Positions 43,983 to 55,285 of a DNA stretch of 64,000 nucleotides are shown here, one piece after another (the stretch's first letter is position 1; each line of letters begins with the position of its first letter). Source of the DNA: Nematopogon swammerdamellus (Eukaryota; Arthropoda; Insecta; Lepidoptera; Adelidae). Below the pieces are notes generated by a model, which was given only the letters and a program-made list of their open reading frames with translations, was not told where the DNA came from and did no database searches. The translations under genes and the position numbers were made by a program. The stretch lies in NCBI GenBank assembly GCA_946902875.1, contig OX336341.1, positions 496,001 to 560,000 on the forward strand, read 5' to 3'.

Positions 43983-44726
43983 TATGAATTATGAAGTTAC
44001 AGTAAGCGTGCGCATTCGTGAGGTATGGTAAGAATGCTAGAATGAAAGTGAGGGGAAGTACGAAGCCCACTCTTCTCACTTCTACCACAGTTCCACGCCA
44101 CGAACGCACTCGCGCCTTCTGTAAGTACTTAGGCGCAAAAGAGATGTAACACTTCTCACTCTTTATATTATGTATCTGAAAATAAGAACGAACTCTTCAC
44201 TTGACTTTTACAGACAAAATTTGAGCAGCGAAATTCAAATGAAAACCGTGTCAGTTCGGAGTGGCGACGTAAAAATACTCCCTTCCGTTACGGCGTTTCC
44301 TTTAGGCGCTCTCATTTCCTGTCAAACACTGCCTCCTCCATTAGCGGTGCAAACATGGCGCTCGTCCCTGTCGCGTCCGCGCTCGCACCTCGCACCGGCT
44401 TAATTATACTGTCGCTGACAGAGTTGTTGGGGAACACCTCAAGATGTTTGTATACCCCGCTGACACGGATTCCATGCTCTTTTCCTGTCAATTACTTGTA
44501 AATGTTAGTTCTATGCAGAGCTGGAAAAGGTCACACAAATACGTATTTAAATAATTCTTAATAATTATATTTTACATAATTTTGTTTATTCGCTGGGTTT
44601 TAAAAACAAATCACACATCCAGCCAAAACGACACCAATTTCGATTTTGTAATTCGTGAAATATAGTCACAATACCACCACCATAAAACCTGCTGATAGCT
44701 ATTGATTTATAATTGCTTATCTTATC
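43983..44726. other. Spacer
   Basis: No gene recognised. A moderately GC-rich stretch at 44,275-44,405 has no features. Confidence 0.4.
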
Positions 44727-44736
44727 TATAGCATAG

Positions 44737-45268
44737 TTTTTTTTATAGACGACCGGCACGGGTGGCTGTGCCCAAAAGTTCAAAGGACGATTAAGACACA
44801 GCCAATAACACCACTCCTCGCGAAAGCACGCTCAGGGAGGCGTGCCCCCTACAAGGCGGACAAAGAGGTCCGGAGAGAGAGAATTAATTATTAACACGCC
44901 TTTTGAAGATTCCCAGGTTATAGGTGGTGGGGAACACACTCGCCGGAAGACCGTTCCATATTTTCGCCGTACGACATAGGAATTATTTCGAAAAGCGATG
45001 CTTTCTCACAAGTTGTGTGTCAACAACATATGGATGTTCCGAGCGAGTCCGGCAGGTGTGACGAATAAGGATCGGGGCAAGAAGGGTGAGAGAAGCCAGT
45101 TCTTCGGAACATCGGCAATGGTAGTACCTATAAAACAGGCTAAGCTAAGGGAACCAATTGTTCGCCTGTGTTGCAATGATTCAAGTCCCTCCGTGAGCTT
45201 GGGATCACCAATTAGGCGGATGGCGCGGCGCTGGATAGAGTCCAAGGAGGCCAACAGGTAAAGGAATA
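44737..45268 (-). mobile_element. 5'-truncated LINE with 10-bp target duplication
   Basis: On the plus strand it starts with a T run (the poly-A tail) after TATAGCATAG (44,727-44,736) and ends just before the same TATAGCATAG (45,269-45,278). The minus-strand coding piece (within 45,006-45,268) has LLASLDSIQRRAIRLIGDPK and HRRTIGSLSL, matching the family at 35,647. Frameshifts break the rest (RNIHMLLTHNL is in the wrong frame). It is non-functional. Confidence 0.92.
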
Positions 45269-45278
45269 TATAGCATAG

Positions 45279-45571
45279 TGTGTTAACTTTGGCCATTTTA
45301 TGTATAAACTCAGTGTGACTAAAATTGCTGCTAAAAGCTGATAGTGATTAAAAACATAGGTTAACTAACTATAACTATAACTATATAACTATGTTAGTTA
45401 GTGAAACCAAACATAGGTATAATAACGTTATTATTACCTATATTCCATTCAATTCTTTATTTAAAAAATATAAAAAAATCATACACTTATGTTAAAGTTC
45501 AAGTATGCATGGAAATGCAAATTGTCATATAGTTTTATACAGCTTTCTGAAAACTTCTTACAATCAAGCAG
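45279..45571. other. AT-rich spacer
   Basis: Contains AACTATAACTATAACTATAT and an imperfect AACATAGGTTAACTAAC inverted motif. No gene. Confidence 0.5.
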
Positions 45572-46830
45572 CATCCCCAGATGCGAGTGCTCCATGCCAA
45601 AGGTGCAGTTTCGTCAACTCACCGTACGGAAGGAGCTGCTCGGTCTGGATGTCAGGAAAGCGAGTGGACCCGACAGGATCCCCGCTCTGGTACTGAAGAT
45701 GTGTGCTCCTGAGTTGGCCCCTATCCTCACACGCCTGTTCCGCCTGTCCTATTCCTCTGGCCAGGTGCCATCGGCTTGGAAGTCTGCCTACGTCCAGCCG
45801 GTCCCAAAGAAAGGCGATCGTTCTGACCCTGCCAACTATCGTCCGATAGCGGTTACCTCCCTGCTTTGCAAGGTGATGGAGCGAGTTGAGTTGATGACAG
45901 CACGGTACACGGACGCTACGGCAGCCGCCCCAGTGCCAGTAAGGAGGAAGTGGAGGAGGGCAGGCGTAGTGTTGTTGTTGAAATTGAGAAAACCCTGCAC
46001 CTAATTTCATTATGGGGCCAGGAAAATCTGGTACAGTTCAACGCAACTAAAACACTGGGGTGTGCGTTTAGTGCGAAAAAATCGCCATTTCGCCCAGCCC
46101 CCGAATTCCAGGGCACAAGGTTGAACGTCGATGACCACTTTAGTATCCTTGGAGTGGACTTAACCCGCGAACTCAACTTCGGCCGTCACATCGAGGACAA
46201 AGCTAAGCTTGCCTCTAAAAAGCTGGGCGTCCTGAACAAGGCGCGGAGATACTTTACGCCTGACCAAATCCTGCTGCTGTATAAGTCGCAGGTGAGGTCA
46301 TGCGTGGAGTATTGCTCGCATCTTTGGGGTGGGGCTGCTCAGTATCGACTTGGCTTGTTAGACTCGATCCAAAGACGTGCAGTTCGCCAAGTTAACGACT
46401 TTGAAGTGTCCTGCAAACTTGAACCTTTGCAGCTCCGTAGAGACATAGGTTCACTAAGTGTGTTCTATCGACTGTTCAACGGTGAATGCTCTGAGGAGCT
46501 ATTCGAAACAATTCCGACTTCACCATTTCACCATAGGTCCACGCGTAACAGACAGGGAATGCATCCCTATACTGTAGAGCTGCCTAAAGTGCGGACTAAG
46601 CGCTCCAGTATTTCTTTTATCTTCCGCACTGCGAAACTCTAGAATGCACTTCCTCCTGATGTGTTTCCTTCAGTGTATGACTTGGGATCATTCAAGAGAC
46701 GCGTAAAAAGGCATCTGTCACGCCGGCACGGCATTCGCAGCCCCCGTTCTAAAACGAATGCTTTTGGGCGTCGTCGGCTCAACAATCCATGCTGACGGCG
46801 CCAAGTGTCTCGCGTATCTATATAAAAAAA
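45572..46830 (+). pseudogene. Internally deleted LINE reverse transcriptase (CR1/Jockey-like)
   Basis: First part (to about 45,905): KASGPDRIPALVLKMCAPEL, FRLSYSSGQVPSAWKSAYVQ and PVPKKGDRSDPANYRPIAVT, the N-terminal reverse transcriptase motifs 1-2. It then jumps, near 45,900-45,950 and in a different frame, to the C-terminal part: LISLWGQENLVQFNATKT, LASKKLGVLNKARRYFTPDQ, YKSQVRSCVEYCSHLWGG and LDSIQRRAVRQV. Motifs A-C with the catalytic aspartates (about 200 residues) are missing. A stop at 46,640-46,642 replaces the expected Trp of LWNALPPD. Beyond it the frame continues in a normal way to TGA 46,793-46,795, followed by a short 3' UTR and an A-rich tail. The element cannot encode an active enzyme. 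Confidence 0.92.
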
Positions 46831-47053
46831 AAAGCATGTTTATTATCTACTGCTGCGTATTACATTGAATTTTCAAGGAATATATTTTATGTCGGTGTCA
46901 TGAATAAAGCTCATTATATTGTTTCCATTCAACTGGATGATATTATGAGCTTACCTACCCATTAGGTCGGCGGTAAAATCAATAACAGAGCGTCTTCAGT
47001 CAGAAATAGACTAAGTAAACTTCCACTAAGAATTTAACATAAAGCGCGAACAA
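46831..47053. other. AT-rich spacer
   Basis: No gene or repeat recognised before the second Helentron-like element. Confidence 0.5.
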
Positions 47054-47630
47054 AAAAAATAGGTAAAAAAACTTTTAAGTTAAACGGTTTTATTAAAAAA
47101 AAACAGCTGCACAAAAAACTAGAAAAAAAAATCAGCTATACAAAAACTAGAAAATAATAAGGACACAAACCTTGGCCTTTTTAAGATTTTACGTCTGGGT
47201 AAGAAATTGTGCAATACTAGCGTGCTGTGTTCTCATGTCGGATGCCAAAGGGCACTTTGTGTCGCTGCGTCAGCGGAATAAGTAATAAATTGAGACTTTT
47301 AACAGACTAATATAAAAACGTGGGGCGCATGTTATTACATATATTATACGCCCCACGTTTTTATATTAGTCTGTTAAAAGTCTCAATTTATTACTTATTC
47401 CGCTGACGCAGCGACACAAAGTGCCCTTTGGCATCCGACATGAGAACACAGCACGCTAGTATTGCACAATTTCTTACCCAGACGTAAAATCTTAAAAAGG
47501 CCAAGGTTTGTGTCCTTATTATTTTCTAGTTTTTGTATAGCTGATTTTTTTTTCTAGTTTTTTGTGCAGCTGTTTTTTTTTAATAAAACCGTTTAACTTA
47601 AAAGTTTTTTTACCTATTTTTTTATTTACT
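47054..47630. repeat. Long near-perfect palindrome, arms about 275 bp
   Basis: Arms meet at CGTGGGGCGCATG/TATTATACGCCCCACG near 47,320-47,355. They contain the same sequence as the 12,048-12,592 palindrome (TGAGACTTTTAACAGAC, GTCGCTGCGTCAGCGGA) plus an extra internal AAAACTAGAAAAAAAAATCA stretch present in both arms. Its presence in both arms implies the arms were homogenised or copied after that change. Confidence 0.95.
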
Positions 47631-47979
47631 CGTTTTTAGTTTGATTTATTTTATAATTTTTTTCTTTCATGTTGTTCCCACGAGTACTGGACCAATAACA
47701 GTCGACCCCCCCAGAGGTCCATGTAGAGGGGCAAGGCTCTCATACAACAAGGTGTGCCCAGCCTTGAAGTTGAAACGTTAACGACGTATAATTTTATCCA
47801 CCCTAATGCCACAGTCCTCGGCACGTTTCAAACGTTGACTTGGGTGGTGTATCGCTAACCACGTATCATTTTTAGCCACCCTAACGCCACACAGTTCTCG
47901 GGACAATACAAAAACCTTAACTTGGGTGGATTCAAAAAAATATCCTGATCATAATTTTTGTTTTATTTAAGTTCAACAG

Positions 47980-49955
47980 TCCACCTCCTGCCTCCATAAT
48001 CAGATCCTCGTCACCAAGTGTAGAAGTATGGGACACTCGTCCAAACCAACCAAATGAGCCCAAATTCGAGAGGGTTACTAGTACCAGTTGAAGAGTTCCA
48101 CTGTCCACCTCCTGAATCCATCATTAGACCCTCGCCACCAAGTGTATTGGTAGAAGTATGGGACACTCGTCCAAACAAACCAAATGAGCCCAAACTCGAG
48201 GGGGTTACTAGTAACGGTTGAAGAGTTCCACTGTACACATCCTGACTCCATCATCAGACCCTCGTCACCAAGTGTATTGGTAGAAGTATGAGTCACTCGT
48301 CCAAACCAACCAAATGAGCCCAAACTCGAGGGGTTACTAGTAACGGTTGAAGAGTTCCACTGTACACCTCCTGACTCCATCATCAGACCCTCGTCACCAA
48401 GTGTATTGGTAGAAGTATGGGACACTTGTCCAAACAAACCAAATGAGCGCAAACTCGAGGGGCTTACTAGTAACGGTTGAAGAGTTCCACTGTACACCCC
48501 CTGACTCCATCATCAGACCCTCGTCACCAAGTGTATTGATAGAAGTATGGGACACTTGTCCAAACCAACCATATGAGCCCAAACTCGAGGGGGTTACTAG
48601 TAACGGTTGAACAGTTCCACTGTACACCTCCTGACTCCATCATCAGACCCTCGTCACCAAGTGTATTGGTAGAAGTATGGGACACTCGTCCAAACCAACC
48701 ATATGAGCCCAAACTCGAGGGGGCTACTAGTAACGGTTGGAGAGTTCTACTGTACACCTCCTGACTCCATCATCAGACCCTCGTCACCAAGTGTATTGGT
48801 AGAAGTATGGGACACTCGTCCAAACCAACCATATGAGCCCAAACTCGAGGGGGTTACTAGTAACGGTTGAAGAGTTCCACTGTACACCTCCTGACTCCAT
48901 TATCAGACCCTCGTCACCAAGTGTATTGGTAGAAGTATGGGACACTCGTCCAAACCAACCAAATGAGCCCAAACTCGAGGGGGTTACTAGTAACGGTTGA
49001 AGAGTTCCACTGTACACCTCCTGACTCCATCATCAGACCCTCGTCACCAAGTGTATTGGTAGAAGTATGAGTCACTCGTCCAAACCAACCAAATGAGCCC
49101 AAACACGAGGGGGTTACTAGTAACGGTTGAAGAGTTCCACTGTACACCTCCTGACTCCATCATCAGACCCTCGTCACCAAGTGTATTGGTAGAAGTATGG
49201 GACACTCGTCCAAACAAACCAAATGAGCGCAAACTCGAGGGGCTTACTAGTAACGGTTGAAGAGTTCCACTGTACACCCCCTGACTCCATCATCAGACCC
49301 TCGTCACCAAGTGTATTGATAGAAGTATGGGACACTTGTCCAAACCAACCAAATGAGCCCAAACTCGAGGGGGTTACTAGTAACGGTTGAAGAGTTCCAC
49401 TGTACACCTCCTGACTCCATCATCAGACCCTCGTCACCAAGTGTATTGGTAGAAGTATGAGTCACTCGTCCAAACCAACCAAATGAGCCCAAACTCGAGG
49501 GGGTTACTAGTAACGGTTGAAGAGTTCCACTGTACACCTCCTGACTCCATCATCAGACCCTCGTCACCAAGTGTATTGGTAGAAGTATGGGACACTCATC
49601 CAAACCAACCAAATGAGCCCAAACTCGAGGGGGTTACTAGTAACGGTTGAAGAGTTCCACTGTACACCTCCTGACTCCATCATCAGACCCTCGTCACCAA
49701 GTGTATTGGTAGAAGTATGGGACACTCGTCCAAACAAACCATATGAGCCCAAATTCGAGAGGGTTACTAGTAACGGTTGAAGAGTTCCACTGTACACCTC
49801 CTGACTCCATCATCAGACCCTCGTCACCAAGTGTATTGGTAGAAGTATGGGACACTCGTCCAAACCAACCAAATGAGCCCAAACTCGAGGGTGTTACTAG
49901 TAACGGTTGAAGAGTTCCACTGGCCACCTCCTGACTCCATCATCAGACCCTCGTT
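47980..49955 (-). repeat. 130-bp satellite array, about 15 units
   Basis: Same unit as 8531-11,630 in reverse, with anchors TAACGGTTGAAGAGTTCCAC and AGAAGTATGGGACACTCGTC. One unit near 48,330 has lost 1 bp. The units at 48,391-48,650 and 49,171-49,430 share the same variants (GAGCGCAAACTCGAGGGGC, TGTATTGATAG), so a block of several units was duplicated. The ORFs here are artefacts. Confidence 0.97.
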
Positions 49956-50162
49956 ACCAAGTTGAAATTATCATATTATTGTATTGTCACGAGAACTCAA
50001 TGTGTGTGCAAAGTTTCATAAAAATCGGTTCAGTAGAAGTAGTTGAAAAAATTGTCGCAAGATTTGAAACAAAGATAGTAACAAACAAACAAACAAATAT
50101 ACGGAGTCAAGCTAAATAAAACCGTTTAAAAATATACGGAGTCAAGCTAAATAAAACCGTTT

Positions 50163-52160
50163 AATAAAAACTGACTTCATCATAGAACTCAGAAGGGAAA
50201 GCAAAAGGTTTTTTACGGTTTAACGAAATCGATTTCTTTCGTCACTTTTTCGGTTTTTAGAAAATATAGTTTTAATAATATTAACAGCTGAAACCATTCA
50301 CACAGACTGCAGCTATTGAAGTAAGTTCAGGTTGTTTTGCTTAATTTTACTTTGAATAATTGTACATAATTAGTCAGTCAGCGTGTAAGCGTCCACTGCT
50401 GGACATACGCCTCTCCAATTTTCCTCCAGTCCTCCCGACCTTGGAGTACAGTATTGTACATAGGGTGACAAACAATTTAAGTCGTGATTCCCACTTAGTA
50501 TATAGAATAATGTTGCGATCACCGAGCTAACCGAGGCTGACGAACTGCCTGACATCACTTTGTTTCGAAGGTTAATATTGTAATGTTTGCAATTATTATT
50601 ATTCTATTGCAGGGACACGTCATTTCTATCAAGCGCCTTCTCTTGTTAGAAAGCGTGGGCGGGGGGCGGGTGGCAGGCAGTCCGCACTAAATCATTTCAA
50701 TAATTGATCGCGGATGAAATATTCATAAGTGGACAGGATATGTTCTGAAAAACTAAGGGAAACTACAGCGTTGAAATATTGAGCGAGCCGAGTTACCTTC
50801 TTTGTGGTTAGCTTCAACCCGCCCGCCCCCACGTCGTGCATTCTTCATTCTCAGGCGGTTTTTTGTGGCACTCATAAATGGCCGCTCTTTTCTTTCACTT
50901 TTTAATTCAGTAATAACGTGCAGTGTGTAGTCCTCTTGTCGGTAGCTCTTTATCGGTAAGACCGATGTTTTTATAATTTTTTTTACTATATCAATAAGAG
51001 TAATGAGAACGTTTTAGTGTGGTTGTAAACCACGTTTGCTTCGTTTTCTCTTCACAAGTTTTAATATTAAATTTCTTGGAAGTAATGGAATAGATAAAAA
51101 ATTTTATTTGTTAACAATATTGATGATAATAATCAATTATAATATTTTAAGGTAGTATAGCTTACTACAGCGCAATATATCAATATTGAGCATTGGCAAC
51201 ACGTATAATTGTTACGTTATAATTTTTTTATTCATAAGAAAATTTAATATTAGATACAATAATAACAAACAACAACATTATTTTCCAAGGTAATCCATAA
51301 ACTAGGTACAAGTAAACATAATATGACAACATATTGAATGACAAAGAAAAAGGGAGGTTGCGCCGGTTGAGCGTATAATTGTTTCGTAAGTTCTTTATTT
51401 ACAAAAAAAAACCTATACATGTGTTTAACATCCAAACATCTCGAATGGCAGCAATGTATCGGCACTCTATAAAACTCCTCAAATAACGAAATAGCTAGGA
51501 AGCCTTGCTCCCTGTCGCCACCGGAAGTGCCTCCTACGCTACACATTCCACAGCTTCTCCTAAATTCCGGACATGACTCTCAATGTGATATGCAAATCCT
51601 CTCTCAGGACGGCGGCGGCGGCGGAGAGGTGCGCGGGGGTGGGGAGGTGCGGGGGGAGGGGGGGCGTACAGGAAGCACTAACTCAACGCCCTCTAGTGCA
51701 CGTCGCACGAGTGATTTATTTTTGTAAGGGAAATACGTTCGATGGAAATTCGGAGGAAGCAGTCGATGCATTTAACCACCCTCCTATCTAGATAGCCACC
51801 TCCGGGAGCGCGGCCCTGCCACCTCCACCGCCCCGCGCCGCCGCCGCCCGGGTGTATCTTGGCACCGCGGCGCGGCGTCCAGATGAAGTCAGTTTCTATA
51901 TTCAGACTCATGTATGTCACGTGCCCCGACGACGTGCAGTCCGTTAAGGGCCAGAAATCAGGTTCCTCTGTGTCGACCAATTTGATTTTGGGGTTAGAAA
52001 AGATAATGGCTTTTCACAAAACAATTTGCAATGAATGATTTTAAAATTTTGCAATGAATTTAAAATTTATTTGAATGTACTTGACTCGATAACGAAATCG
52101 CTGAGCGCAAGAACGTTAGAAGAGGTATAGGGACGTCGGACCTTCCCCGCGCCAGCGTAA
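50163..52160. other. Intergenic DNA with GC-rich islands and a LINE scrap
   Basis: 50,365-50,455 (minus) is a LINE 3' end: CGTCCACTGCTGGACATACG, with TCAGTCAG. 50,650-50,690 and 51,610-51,670 are G-rich (GGGGTGGGGAGGTGCGGGGG); 51,800-51,880 is CpG-rich. AATAATTGATCGCGGATG (50,698) and AAATATTCATAAG are homeodomain-like. No domain-bearing ORF. Confidence 0.4.
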
Positions 52161-52162
52161 CA

Positions 52163-52606
52163 CGATATTAGAAAAATAAGTTCAAAAACTAAAACCCGAC
52201 TACTGAAAAATCATGCTCTAAAAAGTATGAAACAAGAAAATGTTCTCATCTGAAATTGTTATGTACAAACTATTCAATATTTTATCGTCTATTCAATAAA
52301 CAACTTACACGTAATATATTTTAATGTATTTAATAAATATTCATATTGTTGTTCAGAGGATAGCCATGGTCGTATGCCACTTTGCCCTATAGGGTAGGTG
52401 TCATACGACCACGGCTATCCTCCGAACAACACTATGAATATTTATTAAATACATTAAAATATATTACGTGTAAGTTGTTTATTTAATAGACGATAAAATA
52501 TTGAATAGTTTGTACATAACAATTTCAGATGAGAACATTTTCTTGTTTCATACTTTTTAGAGCATGATTTTTCAGTAGTCGGGTTTTAGTTTTTGAACTT
52601 ATTTTT
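52163..52606. mobile_element. Near-perfect palindrome, arms about 205 bp
   Basis: The left arm starts AAAAATAAGTTCAAAAACTA and the right arm ends TAGTTTTTGAACTTATTTTT. They differ at only a few bases, around a centre CACTTTGCCCTATAGGGTAG. Outer ends include AAAACCCGACTACTGAAAAA. No ORF. Probably a foldback transposon. Confidence 0.95.
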
Positions 52607-52729
52607 TATTTTAATTATTTTGTGGATATAACTTCGTCATAAAGTATTTGCAGAGCCGTTTTACATGTTTTGTTTGTTTAGGTTTTACTGTTTTATAATT
52701 TTAACATGTGTACCATAGTCCATAAGGGC
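52607..52729. other. AT-rich spacer
   Basis: No feature recognised. Confidence 0.5.
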
Positions 52730-54475
52730 AAGCTGGGTTCAGGTAAACGATAAACCGACTCGAAGAAAGTAAGTAACAAAGGGCGAGGCCGAAGGCCGAG
52801 CTGCGTTCAGGAAGACGACAAACTTTCTCGAAGAAAGTAAGCAACTATGGGCGAGGCCGAAGGCCGAGCTGCGTTCAGGAAGAGGATAAACCATCTTTAA
52901 GAAAGTAAGTAACTGAGGGCCAGGCCGAAGGCCGAGCTGCGTTCGGGAAGACTATAAACCTTCTCGAAGAAAGTAAGTAACAAAGGGCGAGGCCGAAGGC
53001 CGAGCTGTGTTCAGGAAGACGATAAACTTTCCCGAAGACAGTAAGATACTATGGGCGAGGCTGAGGGCCGAGCTGCGTTCAGGAAGAGGATAAACCATCT
53101 TTAAGAAAGTAAGTAACTGAGGGCGAGGCCGAAGGCCGAGCTGCGTTCGGGAAGACTATAAACCTTCTCGAAGAAAGTAAGTAACAAAGGGCGAGGCCGA
53201 AGGCCGAGCTCCGTTCAGGAAGACGATAAACTTTTTCGAAGACAGTAAGTAACTATGTGCGAGGCCGAGGGCCGAGCTGCGTTCAGGAAGAGGATAAACC
53301 ATCTTTAAGAAAGTAAGTAACTGAGGGCGAGGCCGAAGGCCGAGCTGCGTTCGGGAAGACTATAAACCTTCTCGAAGAAAGTAAGTAACAAAGGGCGAGG
53401 CCGAAGGCCGAGCTGCGTTCAGGAAGATGATAAACTTTGTCGAAGACAACTTTCTTTTCTATCATTTTATTGATTTACGTTTTTTGTTTATAGACGTCCG
53501 GAGATACCAGCCTTTCGGCTACAAAATCCAGACGTCTACTACCTGCACTCTTGCGAGTACAGTGATCATGTAAGACAGTAAGTATATAAGAGAGGCCGAA
53601 GGCCGAGCTGCGTTCATGAAGAGGATAAACCATCTTTAAGAAAGTAATTAAAAAAGGGCGAGGCCGAAGACCGAGCTGCGTTCGGGAAGACTATAAACCT
53701 TCTCGTAAACAGTAAGTAACTAAGGGAGAGGCCGAAGGCCGAGCTGCGTTCGGGAAGACTATAAACCTTCTCGTAGACAGTAAGTAACTATGGGCGAGGC
53801 CGAAGGTCGAGATGCGTTCAGGAAGAGGATAATTCTTTTTCGAAATAAGTAGCTAAGAAGTTACTTTCTTCGAAATGATTATAGTCTTCCTGAACGCAGC
53901 TCGATCTTCTGACTCGCGCTCTGTTACTTACTTTCTTCGAAAAGGTTATCCTCTTCCTGAACGCAGCTCGGTCTTCGGCCTCGCCCTTTGTTGCTTACTT
54001 TCTTAAAGATGGTTTATCCTCTTCCTGAACGCAGCTCGGCCTTCGGCCTCGCCTGTTGTTACTTACTTTCTTCGAGAATGTTTAGGCTTCCCGAACGCAG
54101 CTCGGCCTTCGGCCTCGTCCTTGGTTACTTACTTTCTTAAAGATGGTTTATCCTCTTCCTGAACGCAGATCGGCCTTCGGCCTCGCCCATAGTTACTTAC
54201 TGTCTTCGAGAAAGTTTATCGTCTTCCTGAACGCAGCTCGGCCCTCGGCCTCGCCCTTTATTACTTACTTTCTTCGAGAAGGTTTATAGTCTTCCCGAAC
54301 GCAGCTCGGCCTTCGGCCTCGCCCTCAGTTACTAACTGTCTTTAAGAAGGTTTATCTACTTCCTGAACGCAGCTCGGCCTTCTGCCTCGCCCTTAGTTAC
54401 TTATCTTTGAGTAGGTTTGTCGTCTTCCTGAACGCAACTCATTTACAAACTTTCGCGTTTATAATATTAAGATGG
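52730..54475. repeat. 68-bp satellite, head-to-head array 1
   Basis: Unit of 68 bp with GGCGAGGCCGAAGGCCGAGC and GAAAGTAAGTAACT. Plus orientation from 52,740 to 53,845, reversed from 53,865 to 54,440. In the plus part three unit types (ACCATCTTTAAG, ACCTTCTCGAAG, ACTTTCTCGAAG) cycle as a 204-bp higher-order repeat (52,882, 53,087, 53,291). 53,441-53,575 is a non-satellite insertion with GTCCGG / CCAGAC. The right end is ACAAACTTTCGCGTTTATAA. A 204-bp cycle keeps reading frames open, so the ORFs are spurious. Confidence 0.95.
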
Positions 54476-54518
54476 TTTTAAGTAGGATGTATTTGGGTAG
54501 GTTTGGAATGAGGCCGAG

Positions 54519-54855
54519 TACCGTGTGGGGTCGATACTTAAAAAGAATATCCCCACTGCATCTCTCCCCATGCATGTCGTAAAAGGCGACTAAGGGATAA
54601 GGACAAGATGCCGTGCTAAAGGGCGACAGGCTCGCCACCTCTCACCTTGGCACGGTACTTCCACCGAGTCATGCAGCAGGTGGGTCTTCGTGCCATACTT
54701 GCTGCTTGATCGATTTAATCTTGTTCGAATCCTTTGCAAAACGTGGTGGTCGGTGTTGTGCTGTAATTGACAAGAGTTCTTGCAGCACAACACCGATTAC
54801 TCTGCTTACCCCGATTGTCGGGATTCAGCGTCTGTGATATGTATGTATATATGTA
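54519..54855 (+). mobile_element. SINE-A, well preserved
   Basis: ACCGTGTGGGGTCGATAC, GTCGTAAAAGGCGACTAAGG, TGCCGTGCTAAAGGGCGACA, TCGGTGTTGTGCTGTAATT and CCCCGATTGTCGGGATTCAG, ending with a TATG tail. Used here as the family reference. Confidence 0.95.
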
Positions 54856-54879
54856 TGGAATGAGGCCTGATTTTATTTT

Positions 54880-55285
54880 ATTTAGAAATTATTACCAATT
54901 ATCGGGTGCATGCAAGCAAATCCGAAAGCAATAGCTAACAATATATATATTTTTGAAATGTGCTAATTAAGCCCTTTCATTTGATACCCAACACGGCATC
55001 ATTAAAAAAAAATTTTTTTTTAGATCATGACTTTTTGTCATCTAGAGGGCGCCATAGTCAATTTTTTGTGACGTCACATAGCCTATAACCAGCGGACGAT
55101 CAAGACGCTTTCAACGATACCTCATTTGTCAAATTGTGATGAGTAGTTTAGAAGTTATGAGGGAACAGATGAACATACATACATACATACATACATACAT
55201 ACCGGTCAAACACATAACCCTCCTTTTTGCTTCGCCGTAGTCGGGTAACCTCCTTTTTGCTTCGCCGTAGTCGGGTAAAAAACTT
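54880..55285 (+). repeat. Dispersed repeat with GTCGGGT terminal module
   Basis: Landmarks CCTTTCATTTGATACCCAAC, GTCATCTAGAGGGCGCCATA, TTTTGTGACGTCACATAG and a CATA microsatellite, then CCTCCTTTTTGCTTCGCCGT-AGTCGGGTAA twice in tandem. The end module recurs at 63,880-63,910. The body is typical of repeats widespread in Lepidoptera. Non-coding. Confidence 0.75.

Larger units (their letters stand above)
47054..50162 (-). mobile_element. Helentron/Helitron-like composite element, copy 2
   Basis: Read on the minus strand: the end module (AAACGGTTTTATTTAGCTTG, present twice in tandem at 50,098-50,162), about 150 bp shared with copy 1, 15 units of the 130-bp satellite (47,980-49,955), a 340-bp spacer, then the palindrome (47,054-47,630). 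In place of the helicase remnant of copy 1 the spacer has two 70-77-bp diverged tandem segments (47,784-47,847 and 47,861-47,930) ending CTTGGGTGG. Both copies share AATCAAACTAAAAACGAG next to the palindrome. It is non-coding and non-autonomous. Confidence 0.75.

Noticed and set aside
48011..49927. Series of 77-139-residue ORFs on the minus strand
   Set aside because: Same satellite artefact in the inverted array.
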